A stretch of 64,000 bases of DNA from Ketobacter sp964016105. Lineage in GTDB: Bacteria > Pseudomonadota > Gammaproteobacteria > Pseudomonadales > Ketobacteraceae. Shown in pieces: positions 9,092 to 18,360 of the stretch. The notes below the pieces were generated by a model that saw nothing but the letters and a program-made list of their open reading frames with translations, had not been told where the DNA came from and did no database searches. The position numbers and the translations under genes are program-made. Position 1 is the stretch's first letter; the number at the start of each line of letters is the position of its first letter. The stretch lies in the NCBI GenBank assembly GCA_964016105.1, contig CAXHEX010000011.1, positions 1 to 64,000 on the forward strand, in the 5' to 3' direction.

Positions 9092-11515
9092 ATGGCATTC
9101 TTCGACACCCTAAATCAGTTCTTTAAAGACAGTTCCAACGCAGAAGCCGCCCTGGAACACCTGGAACTCAAAAGTACGTTCGCCGCTCTGGATAAGTCCC
9201 TGGCCCGCATTGAGTTTGATGCAGACGGTCGGATCTTGGATGCTAACCAAAACTTTTTGGATACCGTAGGGTATTCACTGGGAGAAATCCAAGGAAAACA
9301 CCATTCTATTTTCGTTACCAGTGACTTTAAAAAAAGCGCAGAATACAACGATTTTTGGCGCCAGCTAAAACGGGGCGAATTCGTCAGCGGCGAATTCCAC
9401 CGGGTGAATAAAGCCGGTGAAGACGTCTGGATTCAAGCCAGCTACAACCCCATATTGGATGAGCACGGACACCCCTATAAATTCGTTAAGTTCGCCTCGG
9501 ACATTACTGAGCAAAAGCTGCTAAATGCAGACTTCCAAGGCCAAATTGAAGCCATTGGCCGATCCCAGGCGGTGATTGAATTCAAACCCGACGGCACTAT
9601 CCTCAATGCCAACGATAACTTTTTAACTACAGTGGGCTACCGCCTGGAAGAGATCAAGGGTAAACACCACTCTATGTTTGTGGCAACGGAAGATCAGAAC
9701 AGCAGCGAGTACCGACAGTTCTGGAGCTCTCTGGCCAGCGGTCAGTTCTTTTCCGGCGAGTTCCGCCGCATTGGCAATGGCGGCAAAGAAGTCTGGATTC
9801 AGGCTTCCTATAACCCCATCACCGACGCCAAAGGCAACACCATTAAAGTAGTGAAGTACGCCAGCGACATTACCGAACAAAAACAAATGGCCGCGGATTT
9901 TTCCGGGCAAATTGAAGCTATTGGCAAATCCCAGGCGGTAATTCAATTTAATATGGATGGCACCATCATCACCGCCAATGACAACTTTCTAAAAACAGTG
10001 GGCTACAGCCTGGATGAAATAAAGGGCAAACACCACTCTATGTTTGTAGACGCCGCTACCCGCAACAGCCTTGAATACACACAATTCTGGCAAAACTTAA
10101 ATAAAGGTCAGTTTTCCTCAGGGGAATACAAGCGCTTTGGAAAAGGGGGCAAAGAGATTTGGATCAACGCCTCATACAATCCCATCATGGACGCCAAAGG
10201 GAAGCCCTTTAAGGTGGTAAAATACGCCAGCGATACTACCCAGGAGAAATTGCGTACCGCAGATTACGAAGGTCAGATCCAAGCCATTGGTAAATCTCAA
10301 GCCATCATTGAGTTTGATCTTACCGGTAAAATTCTTACTGCCAACGAAAATTTTCTTAGCACCGTGGGCTATAGCTTGGGCGAAATCAAAGGCAAACACC
10401 ACTCCATGTTTGTGGATTCACAGTACGCCAACAGCAGCGAATACCGCGAATTTTGGCAGGACTTGAACAATGGTCAATTTGCCGCTGGTGAGTTCCAGCG
10501 AGTGGGCAAAGGGGGGGATGAGATCTGGATTCAAGCCTCTTACAACCCCATTATGGATTTAAACAATAAGCCTTTTAAAGTGGTGAAATACGCAGTGGAT
10601 ATCACCGCGCGCAAGAAGGCGGTAAATCTCATAAGTGAATCACTGATTGCACTATCCCAAGGTGATCTCACCCACAGGATTAGCGCCGATCTGGGAGAAG
10701 AATTTCAGAAGCTGAAAGACGCCATGAATGCCACTCTCGAAAAGCTGTCTGATCTGGTTACCAATATTGCTACCGGGGCCACCAGCGTATCTGAATCCGC
10801 CAATGAGATTCGATCGGCATCATTGGATTTAAGCCAACGTACGGAAGAACAAGCCTCCAGCCTGGAAGAAACCGCCGCATCCATTGAAGAACTTGCTTCT
10901 ATCGTAAGTCAAAACGCAGAGAATTCGCAAAATGCCACCAGCGTGGCCGAAGACGCATCTCGGGTGGCTGAAAAAGGCGGAAATATCGTGAAGCAAACCG
11001 TACTTGCCATTCGCGATATCGAAACCTCCAGCAACAAGATAGCGGAAATCATCAGCGTGGTGGACGAGATCGCTTTCCAGACCAATTTATTGGCACTCAA
11101 CGCGGCGGTGGAAGCGGCCCGCGCCGGTGAGCAAGGTAGAGGCTTTTCTGTGGTGGCGTCGGAAGTTCGAAACCTGGCTCAACGCAGTGCCCAATCCGCC
11201 AAGCAAATCAAAGATTTAATTAACGATAGCGTGGCCAAAGTGGCAGATGGTACCAAGTTGGCCAACGATTCCGGTACCACCCTGGCCGCTGTGGTGGACT
11301 CTATCCACGAAGTGGCAAAGCTGGTGAATGCCATCAACGAAGCATCTCAGGAGCAAAGATCCGGTATCAACCAGGTCAACACCGCGGTTTCCCAGATGGA
11401 CAATATGACCCAACAGAACGCCGCCATGGTGGAAGAAGCCTCCGCATCTACCATGAGCATGTCCGAAGAAGCCGAAAAACTGCAGCGAATGGTGCAGTTC
11501 TTCAAGACCCACTAA
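9092..11515 (+). CDS. Soluble methyl-accepting chemotaxis protein with four tandem PAS domains
   Basis: Cytoplasmic chemoreceptor of 807 residues without signal peptide or membrane helix. Four PAS domains start at about residues 38, 160, 282 and 404 with an exact 122-residue period; each contains GYxLxEIxGKHHSxFV and WIxASYNPIxD. A HAMP-like stretch (about 515-570) leads to the signalling coiled coil with the conserved tip EIAFQTNLLALNAAVEAARA near 655-675. The arrangement resembles BdlA-type receptors (two PAS domains), but doubled. PAS domains of this group may bind haem or flavin; the HH in GKHH is constant in all copies. Preceded by 257 bp without a recognised gene; a strong terminator follows. 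Confidence 0.93.
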   Translation: MAFFDTLNQFFKDSSNAEAALEHLELKSTFAALDKSLARIEFDADGRILDANQNFLDTVGYSLGEIQGKHHSIFVTSDFKKSAEYNDFWRQLKRGEFVSGEFHRVNKAGEDVWIQASYNPILDEHGHPYKFVKFASDITEQKLLNADFQGQIEAIGRSQAVIEFKPDGTILNANDNFLTTVGYRLEEIKGKHHSMFVATEDQNSSEYRQFWSSLASGQFFSGEFRRIGNGGKEVWIQASYNPITDAKGNTIKVVKYASDITEQKQMAADFSGQIEAIGKSQAVIQFNMDGTIITANDNFLKTVGYSLDEIKGKHHSMFVDAATRNSLEYTQFWQNLNKGQFSSGEYKRFGKGGKEIWINASYNPIMDAKGKPFKVVKYASDTTQEKLRTADYEGQIQAIGKSQAIIEFDLTGKILTANENFLSTVGYSLGEIKGKHHSMFVDSQYANSSEYREFWQDLNNGQFAAGEFQRVGKGGDEIWIQASYNPIMDLNNKPFKVVKYAVDITARKKAVNLISESLIALSQGDLTHRISADLGEEFQKLKDAMNATLEKLSDLVTNIATGATSVSESANEIRSASLDLSQRTEEQASSLEETAASIEELASIVSQNAENSQNATSVAEDASRVAEKGGNIVKQTVLAIRDIETSSNKIAEIISVVDEIAFQTNLLALNAAVEAARAGEQGRGFSVVASEVRNLAQRSAQSAKQIKDLINDSVAKVADGTKLANDSGTTLAAVVDSIHEVAKLVNAINEASQEQRSGINQVNTAVSQMDNMTQQNAAMVEEASASTMSMSEEAEKLQRMVQFFKTH
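9203..10624 (+). repeat. Four tandem 366-bp repeats encoding PAS domains
   Basis: Four in-frame copies of a 366-bp unit starting at 9203, 9569, 9935 and 10301. Copies 2-4 keep nearly the same DNA around the GKHHSMF codons (near 9660, 10026 and 10392), indicating relatively recent internal duplication; copy 1 and its SIF variant are the most diverged. Confidence 0.85.
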
Positions 11516-11573
11516 CTATTCTGCAAAATTACACTTTGCAATAGAATTTTTAAAAGATATTACTTTGACTGAC

Positions 11574-11601
11574 GGGGATGGTCACGTACCATCCCCTTTT
11601 T
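11574..11601 (+). terminator. Rho-independent terminator of the chemoreceptor gene
   Basis: Perfect 9-bp stem GGGGATGGT / ACCATCCCC with a 5-base loop, followed by a T-tract at 11597-11601. Confidence 0.88.
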
Positions 11602-11627
11602 ATTGTTTTTAAAGGGATAATTCAGCA

Positions 11628-13403
11628 GTGGAATGGCAGAGCGTTGTAACGCTATTACTCACCATTGGTGCCCTTCTGCTACTAGCACTATCACGACTTG
11701 GGCCCCATTTGATCATGATGGGGGTGTTGACGTGCTTGAGTGGACTGGGAATCTTAACAACGGAAGAAGCATTGGCCGGCTTCAGCAACTCCGGCCTGCT
11801 TACGGTGGCAGCCATGTTTATTGTGGCCACCGGCGTTCACCAGTCCGGCGGCATCGATTTGGTGGTGAACAAGCTATTGGGTCGTCCAAAGACAGTGAGA
11901 TCAGCCATAGCTCGCATCTTTTTCCCCGTGGTAATCTTTAGTGGTTTCCTCAACAACACCCCGGTGGTGGCCACCTTGATTCCCGCCATAAACGCCTGGT
12001 CACGCAAAATTAAGATTGCACCATCAAAACTGATGATCCCCCTGAGCTACGGTGCCATCCTTGGGGGTACGTTAACCCTCATTGGCACCAGCACCAACCT
12101 CATCGTCAACGGCCAGTACCAGAGCCTCACCGGTGAGGCAGGATTCTCGCTGTTTTCCATAACCGCTGTGGGGGTACCCGTCACCATCTGCGGCATTCTA
12201 TTTATGTTGATCTTTTTCCCCCGCTGGCTTCCCGACTACAGTAAAAAACAAGCCTTCGCCAACCTCCGAGAGTTCACTCTGGAAGTCACGGTGGATCCCG
12301 ATGGACCTTTGGTGGGTAAGAGCGTAGCAGAAGCGGGATTGCGTCACCTGGAACGGATATACCTGGTTGAAATTGCCCGCAATGACAGCATTGTTACCGC
12401 AGTGGCCCCGGAAGAAGTGCTGGTGGGCAATGACCGCCTGGTATTCGCCGGTGACACCCAGGCCATTTCTGATCTACTGAGAATCAACGGCATTATCGCC
12501 TCAGAAGAAGAAAGCGAGCATACCCCTCCCCTGTCAAAGCAGCGGGCCGAAAGGCGCCTGGTTGAGGCCGTGGTTTCTCCCCATTGTGATGCGGTGGGAC
12601 GGGCCATTCGCGATGCCCGTTTCCGAGACCGTTATGGGGCTGCCATTCTAGCGGTTGCCAGGGGTGGAGAAAGGGTGAAAGGCAACTTGGGCACCGTTAA
12701 GTTAGAGGCTGGCGACACCCTGCTATTGGAAGCGAGGCCATCCTTCGTGAACCGGCAGCGCTACAACAAAGATTTTTTGCTGATCAATGATCTGGATGAA
12801 GAAACTCCAAGACACGAAAAAGCCTACCTGTCTTGGGCTATTTTGATTGGCGTGGTGGCTTGCGCCAGCTTGGGGGTAATCAGCATGCTCAATGCATCGC
12901 TGATCGGCGCGGGGCTTATGATCCTCACCCGTTGCTGCTCTTTAAGTCAGGCAGAAAAAAGTCTGGATTTGACGGTTCTGGTGACCATTGCGGCGTCTTT
13001 CGCCTTAGGTGTCGCCATGCAAAAGACCGGCATCTCTGCCTTAATTGCAGAAGGCATTGTCAGCCTCAGCTGGGGCTATGCATGGCTCATGCTACTGCTG
13101 ACCTACTACACTGTATCGGCATTAACAGAGATTGTTACCAACAATGCGGCGGCGGTTATTATGCTGCCCATCGCACTGGATCTCACCGAACAGGCGAATC
13201 TTAACAGTGAACCGTTTATTTTCGCCATTATGATTGCCGCTTCCGCCAGTTTTGCCACACCACTGGGCTACCAGACCAATCTTATGGTTTATGGGCCCGG
13301 CGGCTATAAATTTAGCGACTTTTTGAAGGTGGGCCTGCCCATGAATATCTTCATTGGCCTGGTGACCTTGTCTGTTTTGCTTTTGGGTTGGCCGCTGGCT
13401 TAA
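11628..13403 (+). CDS. SLC13/DASS-family permease with two internal RCK_C domains
   Basis: Inner-membrane anion transporter of 591 residues. Two halves of hydrophobic helices carry the family motifs NNTPVVATLIP and the matching NNAAAVIMLPIA in the second half; GTSTNLIVNG and GYQTNLMVYGPG are the paired substrate-loop motifs. Between the halves (about 205-390) are two TrkA-C/RCK_C domains, usual in the bacterial SLC13 subgroup linked to sulfate, carboxylate or other anion uptake. It begins with GTG at 11628, preceded by AAAGGGA; later ATGs would remove the first helix. Substrate not assignable. Confidence 0.85.
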   Translation: MEWQSVVTLLLTIGALLLLALSRLGPHLIMMGVLTCLSGLGILTTEEALAGFSNSGLLTVAAMFIVATGVHQSGGIDLVVNKLLGRPKTVRSAIARIFFPVVIFSGFLNNTPVVATLIPAINAWSRKIKIAPSKLMIPLSYGAILGGTLTLIGTSTNLIVNGQYQSLTGEAGFSLFSITAVGVPVTICGILFMLIFFPRWLPDYSKKQAFANLREFTLEVTVDPDGPLVGKSVAEAGLRHLERIYLVEIARNDSIVTAVAPEEVLVGNDRLVFAGDTQAISDLLRINGIIASEEESEHTPPLSKQRAERRLVEAVVSPHCDAVGRAIRDARFRDRYGAAILAVARGGERVKGNLGTVKLEAGDTLLLEARPSFVNRQRYNKDFLLINDLDEETPRHEKAYLSWAILIGVVACASLGVISMLNASLIGAGLMILTRCCSLSQAEKSLDLTVLVTIAASFALGVAMQKTGISALIAEGIVSLSWGYAWLMLLLTYYTVSALTEIVTNNAAAVIMLPIALDLTEQANLNSEPFIFAIMIAASASFATPLGYQTNLMVYGPGGYKFSDFLKVGLPMNIFIGLVTLSVLLLGWPLA

Positions 13404-13437
13404 TTCAACTTGTAAAAAACGCCTTACCTTAATAGCA

Positions 13438-14424
13438 ATGGATTTAAACCCCTACCAGCTGGATTTCATTCTGCAAAAAACCGGAGCCAAAAGCGCCACG
13501 GCAGAACAATCGGTCCAAACCCTGTGGAGTGGATACGGTGAAATCACCCGCTTTGCATTGAAAGGGTGTGATCGAAACAGCCTAATCGTAAAACACATCG
13601 CACCACCGCTGAACGCCCATCATCCCAGAGGCTGGAATAGCAACCTGAGCCATGAGCGTAAACTCAAGTCCTACCAAGTAGAAATAAACTGGTATAGAAA
13701 CTGGTCTAAACTATGCAGCAAATCTAGTTATGTGCCGCAATGTTTTGGAATAACCTCAGAAAAAGGAGAGATATTAATTTTACTGGAAGACCTGGATGCC
13801 ATTGGTTTCGATTCCAGATTCAACACCTTAAACCAAGAGAATTTACAGGCATGCTTGCGGTGGCTTGCTCATTTTCACGCTTGTTTTATGCAACACGAAC
13901 CGATTGGACTTTGGCCGGTGGGCACCTATTGGCATCTTGATACGCGCCCTGAAGAATGGGATGCCATGGAAGATAGCCCACTGAAGAAAGCCGCTAAAGA
14001 AATAAACGCCAAACTGAATCAGTGCCAATTTAAAACCATCGTACACGGCGACGCAAAAGTGGCCAACTTTTGTTTCTCAAGTAATGACAACTCTGTGGCC
14101 GCGGTGGATTTTCAATACGCGGGCGGTGGCTGCGGCATGAAAGACGTGGCTTATTTCTTAGGAAGCTGCTTATCGGGAACGGAATGCGACCTATATCAGG
14201 ATGATTATTTGAACTACTATTTTTCCAGCTTAAAAAAAGCCCTAGCAAAAGCAGGGAATGGAGTTGATTGTACCGCAATAGAAAATGAATGGCGCCAACT
14301 CTATCCATTGGCATGGGCGGACTTCAATCGTTTTCTACTGGGTTGGTCACCAAACCATAAAAAATTAAATCGCCACAGTTCAAACATGACACAACTTGCA
14401 CTGCAGCAACTACAAAAAGCTTGA
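13438..14424 (+). CDS. Phosphotransferase-fold small-molecule kinase (APH/CHK-like)
   Basis: Predicted kinase of 328 residues with the aminoglycoside-phosphotransferase/choline-kinase fold. The catalytic loop is HGDAKVAN (Asp205, Asn210) and the metal-binding motif is DFQY (Asp224). ILLEDLDAIGF near 118 is the hinge segment typical of the ecdysteroid-kinase-like/CHK group. A Gly-rich N-terminal nucleotide loop is not clear. Substrate unknown; in bacteria such genes often act on small metabolites or antibiotics. It follows the transporter by 34 bp on the same strand and may be co-transcribed. Confidence 0.75.
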   Translation: MDLNPYQLDFILQKTGAKSATAEQSVQTLWSGYGEITRFALKGCDRNSLIVKHIAPPLNAHHPRGWNSNLSHERKLKSYQVEINWYRNWSKLCSKSSYVPQCFGITSEKGEILILLEDLDAIGFDSRFNTLNQENLQACLRWLAHFHACFMQHEPIGLWPVGTYWHLDTRPEEWDAMEDSPLKKAAKEINAKLNQCQFKTIVHGDAKVANFCFSSNDNSVAAVDFQYAGGGCGMKDVAYFLGSCLSGTECDLYQDDYLNYYFSSLKKALAKAGNGVDCTAIENEWRQLYPLAWADFNRFLLGWSPNHKKLNRHSSNMTQLALQQLQKA

Positions 14425-14528
14425 GCAAAAAATAAACGTTTGTTGCAGCCTTCACATTCTTAGAACTTTCCAGCACTAAAAACTAATTTTCTTAATCTCA
14501 ATTCAGAATTTGGTCTATCCTTATTTTC

Positions 14529-14540
14529 GAAAGCGCTTTC
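14529..14540. promoter_or_regulatory. LacI/GalR-type operator palindrome (GAAAGCGCTTTC)
   Basis: A perfect 12-bp palindrome centred on CG, of the kind bound by LacI/GalR-family regulators and CcpA-like sites. It lies 74 bp upstream of the secreted protein gene. No LacI-family gene is present in this window. Confidence 0.45.
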
Positions 14541-14613
14541 ACTCGTTAGAACCTCACTCTTCTCACTTCACTTTTCAAATATAAAAAAACTCTTTACCGC
14601 AGGAGAAAAAACC

Positions 14614-16290
14614 ATGAATAAATTGGTGTTAAGAATTTTATTATTCACTCTTTTAGTTACACCAATATCAATTTCGAGCACAATAGCACACAGCGCACAA
14701 TCTGATCCTTACCCCTCAATTAGTTGCGCCTTCGCAAGACAGGAATCACAAAAACCTTGGTTTCCTAGCGGAAAAACCTATTCAAATCGAATTCAGGCAA
14801 AACTTGAGTGGTGCGGTTCGAGCAAGGTGGACGTTAGCGCGGCTTTGCGCACAAGCACGTCAAACGGAGTCTGGCCAAACACCAACACCCGCTTCTATCC
14901 CGGTATTTATTTGTACACGGATAAAAGCAACCCAGAGCCCAGCACCTGCACCCAACTTTACAACAGCATGTTTGGCAGCCGCGCCAGCGACTACGTATAT
15001 AAAGACAGCAAAGGCAATCAAAAATCCTATCTTGGGTGTTTTGTTCAAATTGAGCTGAAAAAATTCTATAAGGACCCTAGCAAGGCTCCTCATTCTTATA
15101 GCGGTACCTGCAGCCGCAGTTCGGTTGCCCGCAATCCAGGCTGGAGCAACTATAACTGGAGTTATTTAGAATCATTTTTAAATTTGCCCATTGTTAAGAA
15201 TGGCAATGTGAAGATCTACTTGCAGCTACAGGATACTTACGCAAAACGAAGCCCCCTACCGAGCTGGATGCATAATCAAAAAATTGGTTACCGATATATC
15301 AGCCACTACGACGGCAGTGAGAAATGGTCAGTGGCACTGTGGCGAAGAGAAGCTCAATATGCATTAATGGATCTCAGCCATGCAATTGCAAAACGCTTTA
15401 AAGGTGACAAGCGCCTGTCAGCCATTCAATTACCCGAATCTTTTTCACAGGCTCGCCCCATGCCCAGCGACTATATAGGTACCGCGAAGAAGAGTGGCTG
15501 TGGGCGCGTAGGAAATATTGATAGAAGCGATTTTGCTTTAAAGCAGGGGCGCGTATTCCAAGCCCATGGGATAAAAGAAGGTGATCCCAACATGCTGGTC
15601 ATTGTGATGAACGCCGGCATCGGCAAAGAAAATGGCTTTTCTGGGAGCTACACAGCAAAGGATACCCCCATCACCTGGGGCAACAGATCAAAGCCATCAC
15701 GCTGGGGGTTGATGCACCTGCCTGGTCAATGGGGAGTAGCGGCAAACGGCCCTCTCATGTTCCAAAACGGATGTGGAACCCGGCCATTTGGCGAGCTTGA
15801 CTGTAAAGGCCGATCGCTTAAAAAAATGCAGCGCCACGCGTTGGCAAACGATAGAGTTGTATCCATTGATAGCCAAAGCAACGAGTGGAAGCTCGAAAAG
15901 GAATACCTAACAGGAGCCTGCTGCCGCAAGGGAAACCAGAACCCCTGGGGTTATAATTATTGGAAAGGAATTTATGCCTATTGGCCTGGCCACGCAGGTA
16001 AATATCGCTACATTCCTACACCTGCGGAATGGGTTTGGTACTACTCTGGAAAACCAAGAAAGCAAGGTGCCGCTGCCAATTCCAAGCTGGGTCAATACGG
16101 TCCCGACCCTGCCGGTGTAATCCCCGCTCACTATTTTGTAGTGCGAGTATTACCAGAGAGATCTATGGTGAGCCCCGACAACTATTCCAGAGTTGTAGAC
16201 ACACGCACAGCCAAAAACTATCTGGATGCGTTTAAGGCCTTTGGCCCCAAGGGCACAGGAGCCATGATATCGTTTCCCAAGGGCTACTGA
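14614..16290 (+). CDS. Secreted cysteine-rich protein of unknown function, possibly glycoside-hydrolase-like
   Basis: Predicted exported protein of 558 residues with a Sec signal peptide (about 1-29, cut after HSAQS or nearby). About a dozen cysteines (WCGSS, STCTQL, SGCGR, NGCG, GACCRK) suggest disulfides. The middle has the rhythm of a TIM-barrel enzyme: KIYLQLQDTYAKRSPLPSWM, then SAIQLPESFSQ with Glu275 after a beta strand, then MLVIVMNAG. This hints at a clan-A glycoside hydrolase, but I cannot place it in a family. The upstream LacI-type palindrome fits a role in carbohydrate use. The ribosome site CAGGAG sits just before ATG; a hairpin follows the stop. Confidence 0.7.
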   Translation: MNKLVLRILLFTLLVTPISISSTIAHSAQSDPYPSISCAFARQESQKPWFPSGKTYSNRIQAKLEWCGSSKVDVSAALRTSTSNGVWPNTNTRFYPGIYLYTDKSNPEPSTCTQLYNSMFGSRASDYVYKDSKGNQKSYLGCFVQIELKKFYKDPSKAPHSYSGTCSRSSVARNPGWSNYNWSYLESFLNLPIVKNGNVKIYLQLQDTYAKRSPLPSWMHNQKIGYRYISHYDGSEKWSVALWRREAQYALMDLSHAIAKRFKGDKRLSAIQLPESFSQARPMPSDYIGTAKKSGCGRVGNIDRSDFALKQGRVFQAHGIKEGDPNMLVIVMNAGIGKENGFSGSYTAKDTPITWGNRSKPSRWGLMHLPGQWGVAANGPLMFQNGCGTRPFGELDCKGRSLKKMQRHALANDRVVSIDSQSNEWKLEKEYLTGACCRKGNQNPWGYNYWKGIYAYWPGHAGKYRYIPTPAEWVWYYSGKPRKQGAAANSKLGQYGPDPAGVIPAHYFVVRVLPERSMVSPDNYSRVVDTRTAKNYLDAFKAFGPKGTGAMISFPKGY

Positions 16291-16310
16291 TCACACACTA
16301 GGTTAATACT

Positions 16311-16351
16311 GGCAGGATTGACGTGTAGCAGCTGTACACATCAATCCTGCC
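16311..16351 (+). terminator. Hairpin terminator after the secreted protein gene
   Basis: Perfect 11-bp stem (GGCAGGATTGA at 16311-16321 with its complement at 16341-16351) and a structured loop, followed by ACAATATTTTTA. The T-rich tail is offset by a few bases, so termination is probable but not certain. Confidence 0.6.
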
Positions 16352-16412
16352 ACAATATTTTTACATCAATGTGGTTTATACTATTACCCCCTAGAGACGG
16401 CGGTGCACTGCT

Positions 16413-16856
16413 ATGAACCATAACATTCCCTCCACTTCAGCTTTACCAAAAGACTTCAAGCCCAATATCGCCCTGCGTGACGCTATCCATTGGTATACCC
16501 AAGACCTGGAAAACAAGAATCGAGAGCAAGAGTTCTATCGCTGTTTATGCAAAGGTTCATTGTTAGTGGGCACTTTGGTGGATGCCTCATTAGGCGCTGA
16601 CCGCTGCACCCAGACCGCCTACGATATCAACTTATTTACTGTGGAAAATGACCAAGGTGATCACTGCATTATTGGATTTACTGATATGGATGCCTTCAAA
16701 CAAGTGGTGGACCCTAGCTGTGGCATATCCGCAATGACCTGCAAACAAGCCATGGAACTGGCCTGGGCCTATGGCCACAGTAACTTCTATGTCAGCATAG
16801 GCAGCCAAACAGTGGCAGTGAGCAAAGACAAGCTGGAAATACTCCTTTCAACATAA
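16413..16856 (+). CDS. SseB-like N-terminal domain protein
   Basis: A 147-residue cytoplasmic protein. After a first helical region, LVGTLVDAS, NLFTVENDQGDHCIIGFTDMDAFKQVV and the C-terminal FYVSIGSQTVAVSKDKLEILLST match the strand pattern of the SseB N-terminal domain family (named for enhanced serine sensitivity). Biochemical role unknown. It stands alone, convergent with the phnE-like gene, whose stop lies 8 bp away. Confidence 0.55.
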   Translation: MNHNIPSTSALPKDFKPNIALRDAIHWYTQDLENKNREQEFYRCLCKGSLLVGTLVDASLGADRCTQTAYDINLFTVENDQGDHCIIGFTDMDAFKQVVDPSCGISAMTCKQAMELAWAYGHSNFYVSIGSQTVAVSKDKLEILLST

Positions 16857-16863
16857 AAAGTCT

Positions 16864-18360
16864 TTAAACTGCAGCAGCGCCACGTAAACGCCTGGATACC
16901 CCGTCCACTAAAATATTCAATAGCGCAGCCACCGCAATCAGCAGCATGGCACGATCATATCGAATCTCTTCAAAAGCGGAATCGATATAAAATCCAAGGG
17001 TGGCCACACCCAATATCCCCAAGATGGCACTTTCCCTTAAAATCACTTCCCAACGGTAAAATAAAAATGCCATCAAAGCGGGAAAACGTTTGGGGGTTTC
17101 CATATAGGCATAACGCTTCACTCCAGTGAGGTCATCGGGCTGGTGTTGTCTATTCCGATTTTCACTGTCGCTGGCATTGGCCACCAAAAACCCAATTAAA
17201 CCACCGTTGTGCAACGCCAACGCCAACACCAAAGGCAGCCCTGAAGGGCCCCACAACAACAGGAAAACATAGGCCAACACCATCTCTGGCGTACAACGGA
17301 ATACCAACAACAAAAACCGACCGGGCCAACGCAGCCGCCGCCCCACCATCGACTCACTGGCCAACGGGTAAAGCATTAATACCAGTACAGCGGTTAACAC
17401 CACGGCAATTTGGGTCAGTAGAAGGGTTTGAATTAAACCCGGCCATATTTGCTCCATGAACATGAATTGCAGCCACTGCCACAAACCGGGCCAATCCCCC
17501 TGCATTAATGCAACGGGCCAGATATCACTTGCAAGAAAGCGCCAAACCGAGCCACCATCCACAAAGCCCACGGCCGGCGGCAGCAGCCAAATAGCCCCTA
17601 GAATATAGGGCCCGATCAACCAGCGTCGCAACCAGAGTCGCAAGCTGGCAATCAAAATCAAGAAAGCCCACAACATTCCTGCGGCCTCACTGTACTGGCC
17701 TTGCTTGAAGGCCGTGTGCAAATGAAAACCCAAGGTGGGCAATCCAATAAAGCCCAATATGGCACTGGAACGTAAAGCGCATTCAAATCGGTAGCGGGTA
17801 TAACTCAAGAGAGCGGGCCAGGATTGGGGAATCAAACTGTAGGCATAGCGCTTTATACCGGTTACGGAAGCCGCCAAGGTAGACCCCGGCTCCGGCGCTT
17901 GCTGCTGAAATATGTCGGCGAACACTTTGGCAAACATGGCGCTGAAAGGCACTGCGATGGCAAGCAATCCGGTAATCGCGCTGACGCCATAAATCTGCAT
18001 AAAAATCAGGCCCCAGAACAATTCGTGTACGGAACGCACGGCGGCACACAATAGCCGTACCCAGCGCCAGCGAAAAACCATGGCCAATAACAAACCTGCG
18101 GGGGCTGCCAGTGCGATTGCCAGCAGTGCGAAACTGACGGTGTGCAGTAAAGCGGAGAAGAATGTTGAGCGGTCTCCCCAGCTGGGGGTGACCAATCCCA
18201 AGCCGATTCGGGCCAGTTCTTGCCAAGGCTCCACAGGGTAGACTTGTAAATCCGCCCACCAAATAGATAAAAATGCCAATATCAGCATAAGCAAGCAAAC
18301 GCCGTTCAACCTTCGCGCGCTGGAGTGAGACCAGTATTGCCTGCTAAACCACTCCCTCAT
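16864..18360 (-). CDS. phnE: Fused two-domain PhnE-like ABC transporter permease
   Basis: Membrane permease of 498 residues made of two homologous PhnE-type halves. Each half contains the motif series RS/RC-x-x-E, GVKRYAY or GIKRYAY, the lipid-facing YRFE or YRWE, and ALRSSAILGFIGLPTLGF or LRESAILGILGVATLGF. Ordinary PhnE is one domain of about 250-290 residues working as a dimer; here a gene fusion supplies both subunits. It overlaps phnC by 4 bp (ATGA) and is the last gene of the selD-selU-phnD-phnC-phnE unit. The usual phosphonate-family substrates are phosphonate, phosphite and phosphate, but the operon context suggests a selenium compound (inference). The symbol is by family only. Confidence 0.85.
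   Translation of the reverse strand: MREWFSRQYWSHSSARRLNGVCLLMLILAFLSIWWADLQVYPVEPWQELARIGLGLVTPSWGDRSTFFSALLHTVSFALLAIALAAPAGLLLAMVFRWRWVRLLCAAVRSVHELFWGLIFMQIYGVSAITGLLAIAVPFSAMFAKVFADIFQQQAPEPGSTLAASVTGIKRYAYSLIPQSWPALLSYTRYRFECALRSSAILGFIGLPTLGFHLHTAFKQGQYSEAAGMLWAFLILIASLRLWLRRWLIGPYILGAIWLLPPAVGFVDGGSVWRFLASDIWPVALMQGDWPGLWQWLQFMFMEQIWPGLIQTLLLTQIAVVLTAVLVLMLYPLASESMVGRRLRWPGRFLLLVFRCTPEMVLAYVFLLLWGPSGLPLVLALALHNGGLIGFLVANASDSENRNRQHQPDDLTGVKRYAYMETPKRFPALMAFLFYRWEVILRESAILGILGVATLGFYIDSAFEEIRYDRAMLLIAVAALLNILVDGVSRRLRGAAAV

Noticed and set aside
9203..10624. Tandem 366-bp repeats considered as a mobile or satellite element.
   Set aside because: They are in frame and encode successive PAS domains of one receptor.
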